64,000 nucleotides of DNA from Ashinkailepas kermadecensis (taxonomy: Eukaryota; Arthropoda; Thecostraca; Neolepadidae): assembly GCA_034440615.1 (NCBI GenBank), contig JAOTOM010005142.1:345001-409000 (forward strand), in the 5' to 3' direction. The notes beneath the pieces are model-generated. The model had not been told where the DNA came from. It did not search any database and saw nothing but the letters and a program-made list of their open reading frames with translations. Made by a program: the position numbers and the translations under genes. Numbering within the stretch: the first letter of the stretch is position 1; each line of letters starts with the position of its first letter. This document shows, one piece after another, positions 61,171-64,000 of the stretch.

Positions 61171-64000
61171 ACGGAGCCGTGACGTTCGGTGGACCGTCCC
61201 ACAGAGCCGTAGCGGTCGGTAGTCCGTCCCACAGAGCCGTAGCGGTCGGTGGTCCGTCCCACAGAGCCGTAGCGGTCGGTGGTCCGTCCCACAGAGCCGT
61301 GATGGTCAGTGGTCCGTCCCACAGAGCCGTAGCGGTCAGTGGTCCGTCCCAAAGAGCCGTGATGGTCAGTGGTCCGTCCCACAGAGCCGTAGCGGTCAGT
61401 GGTCCGTCCCACAGAGCCGTGACGGTCGGTGGTCCGTCCCACAGAGCCCTGACGGTCGGTGGTCCGTCCCACAGAGCCGTGACGACTGGTGGACCGTCCC
61501 ATAGAGCCGTGACGACTGGTGGACCGTCCCACAGAGCCGTGACGGTCGGTGGTCCGTCCCATAGAGCCGTGACGGCTGGTGGACCGTCCCACAGAGTCGT
61601 GACGACTGGTGGACCGTCCCATAGAGCCGTGACGACTGGCGGACCGCCCCACAGAGCCGTGACGACTGGTGGACCGTCCCATAGAGCCGTGACGACTGGT
61701 GGACCGTCCCACAGAGCCGTGACGGTCGGTGGTCCGTCCCATAGAGCCGTGACGGCTGGTGGACCGTCCCACAGAGTCGTGACGACTGGTGGACCGTCCC
61801 ATAGAGCCGTGACGACTGGTGGACCGTCCCATAGAGCCGTGACGGTCGGTGGTCCGTCCCACAGAGCCGTGACAGTCGGTGGTCCGTCCCATAGAGCCGT
61901 GACAGTCGGTGGTCCGTCCCACAGAGCCCGGACGGTCGGTGGTCCGTCCCACAGAGTCGTGACGACTGGTGGACCGTCCCATAGAGCCATGACGACTGGT
62001 GGACCGTCCCATAGAGCCGTGACGACTGGTGGACCGTCCCATAGAGCCGTGACGGTCGGTGGTCCGTCCCATAGAGCCGTGACGGCTGGTGGACCGTCCC
62101 ACAGGGTCGTGACGACTGGTGGACCGTCCCATAGAGCCGTGACGACTGGTGGACCGCCCCACAGAGCCGTGACGACTGGTGGACCGTCCCATAGAGCCGT
62201 GACGACTGGTGGACCGTCCCACAGAGCCGTGACGGTCGGTGGTCCGTCCCATAGAGCCGTGACGGCTGGTGGACCGTCCCACAGAGTCGTGACGACTGGT
62301 GGACCGTCCCATAGAGCCGTGACGACTGGTGGACCGTCCCATAGAGCCGTGACGGTCGGTGGTCCGTCCCATAGAGCCGTGACGGCTGGTGGACCGTCCC
62401 ACAGAGCCGTGACGACTGGTGGACCGTCCCATAGAGCCGTGACGACTGGTGGACCGTCCCATAGAGCCGTGACGGTCGGTGGTCCGTCCCATAGAGCCGT
62501 GACGGCTGGTGGACCGCCCCACAGAGCCGTGACGACTGGTGGACCGTCCCATAGAGCCGTGACGACTGGTGGACCGTCCCATAGAGCCATGACGACTGGT
62601 GGACCGTCCCACAGAGCCGTGACAGTCGGTGGTCCGTCCCATAGAGCCGTGACGGCTGGTGGACCGTTCCACAGAGTCGTGACGACTGGTGGACCGTCCC
62701 ATAGAGCCGTGACGACTGGTGGACCGCCCCACAGAGCCGTGACGGCTGGTGAACCGTCCCACAGAGTCGTGACGACTGGTGGACCGTCCCACAGTGCCGT
62801 GACGGTCGGTGGTCCGTCCCACAGTGCTGTGACGGTCGGTGGTCCGTCCCACAGTGCTGTGACGGCTGGTGGTCCGTCCCACAGTGCCGTGACGGTCGGT
62901 GGTCCGTCCCACAGAGCCGTGACGGTCGGTGGTCCGTCCCACAGAGCCGTGACGGTCGGTGGTCCGTCCCACAGTGCTGTGACGGTCGGTGGTCCGTCCC
63001 ACAGAGCCGTGACGGTCGGTGGTCCCTCCCACAGTGCTGTGACGGCTGGTGGTCCGTCCCACAGAGCCGTGACGGTCGGTGGTCCGTCCCACAGTGCTGT
63101 GACGGTCGGTGGTCCGTCCCACAGAGCCGTGACGGTCGGTGGTCCGTCCCACAGTGCTGTGACGGTCGGTGGTCCGTCCCACAGTGCTGTGACGGTCGGT
63201 GGTCCGTCCCACAGAGCCGTGACGGTCGGTGGTCCGTCCCACAGTGCTGTGACGGCTGGTGGTCCGTCCCACAGAGCCGTGACGGTCGGTGGTCCGTCCC
63301 ACAGTGCTGTGACGGTCGGTGGTCCGTCCCACATAGCCGTGACGGTCGGTGGTCCGTCCCACAGTGCTGTGACGGTCGGTGGTCCGTCCCACAGTGCTGT
63401 GACGGTCGGTGGTCCGTCCCACAGAGCCGTGACGGTCGGTGGTCCGTCCCACAGTGCTGTGACGGCTGGTGGTCCGTCCCACAGAGCCGTGACGGCTGGT
63501 GGTCCGTCCCACAGTGCTGTGACGGTCGGTGGTCCGTCCCACAGAGCCGTGACGGTCGGTGGTCCGTCCCACAGTGCTGTGACGGTCGGTGGTCCGTCCC
63601 ACAGTGCTGTGACGGTCGGTGGTCCGTTCCACAGAGCCGTGACGGTCGGTGGTCCGTCCCTCAGTGCTGTGACGGCTGGTGGTCCGTCCCACAGAGCCGT
63701 GACGGTCGGTGGTCCGTCCCACAGTGCTGTGACGGCTGGTGGTCCGTCCCTCAGTGCTGTGACGGCTGGTGGTCCGTCCCACAGAGCCGGGACGGTCGGT
63801 GGTCCGTCCCAGTGCTGTGACGGTCGGTGGTCCGTCCCTCAGTGCTGTGACGGCTGGTGGTCCGTCCCACAGTGCTGTGACGGCTGGTGGTCCGTCCCAC
63901 AGAGCCGTGACGGTCGGTGGTCCGTCCCACAGTGCTGTGACGGTCGGTGGTCCGTCCCACAGAGCCGTGACGGTCGGTGGTCCGTCCCACAGAGCCGTGA
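61171..64000. repeat. 30-bp minisatellite, ~94 copies, continuing past the window
   Basis: Exact 30-bp period, core unit gagccgtgacggtcggtggt ending in ccgtccc. Two domains are visible: 61171-62790 is rich in gacgactggtggacc and atagagcc units, while 62791-64000 alternates cagagccgtg and cagtgctgtg units. In the left domain a six-unit block (180 bp) recurs, marked by gacggctggtggaccgtccc at 61571 and 61751 and at 62081 and 62261. A 2-base deletion near 63810 shifts the frame. The minus strand has no stops in two frames, giving 779- and 880-codon open frames (ten-residue repeats such as GRTTDRHGSV), which I treat as by-products. Confidence 0.96.

Noticed and set aside
60995..63782. Minus-strand open frames of 779 and 880 codons with ten-residue repeats
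   Set aside because: They follow directly from a stop-free 30-bp unit, two frames are open over the same DNA, and the 779-codon frame runs out of the array into unrelated sequence. No signal peptide, splice or promoter evidence.

Overview
This window looks like nuclear DNA of an animal (metazoan). The evidence is several CR1-type LINE retrotransposons with esterase ORF1 and AP-endonuclease/reverse-transcriptase ORF2, a tRNA-derived SINE, hAT-like MITE ends, a long-TIR DNA transposon, and about twenty minisatellite arrays. No bacterial gene organisation and no phage or plasmid functions are visible. The species cannot be named from sequence alone; the repeat mix would suit an aquatic invertebrate, but that is only an impression. 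I found no host protein-coding gene I could defend. Most long open frames are by-products of tandem repeats.

Layout. 1-4200: unassigned sequence with a start-of-window repeat, a 21-bp-type degenerate array and a 40-bp minisatellite. 4201-9560: the most complete LINE (copy A, minus strand), including 5' UTR promoter-like monomers. 9561-13550: a second, decayed RT fragment and unassigned DNA. 13553-17330: a different LINE whose 5' half (+) and 3' half (-) face each other. 19221-24065: 80-, 21- and 68-bp arrays. 26259-26421: a SINE. 27350-29322: 53- and 81-bp arrays. 30281-34497: a nested structure in which a 71-bp minisatellite is split by a long-TIR DNA transposon, which itself holds a LINE (copy B) and a 172-bp hAT-like MITE with perfect 8-bp target duplication. 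34757-43355: AT-rich 16-bp, 27-, 55-, 36- and 28-bp arrays and a very long CT/T tract. 43940-45619: LINE copy C. 46486-51831: tandem duplications and 30-, 92-, 12- and 46-bp arrays. 53331-54034: a highly uniform 15-bp array beside a LINE tail fragment. 55111-58370: LINE copy D. 60083-60852: a 32-bp array carrying repeated TGACGTCA (CRE) sites. 61171-64000: a 30-bp array that runs off the end of the window.

Minisatellites make up roughly a fifth of the window by my addition of array lengths. The LINE copies fall into two groups by 3' UTR: A and B have a short one (about 300 bp) and look recent, while C and D have a long one (about 620 bp) and are more decayed. The best candidates for further work are the nested transposon at 30.6-34.3 kb, whose superfamily I could only guess (Sola-like); the 5' UTR monomers of LINE A with paired CACGTG sites; and the CRE-bearing array. 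I did not see convincing evidence of a wholly new functional system; what stands out is repeat biology.
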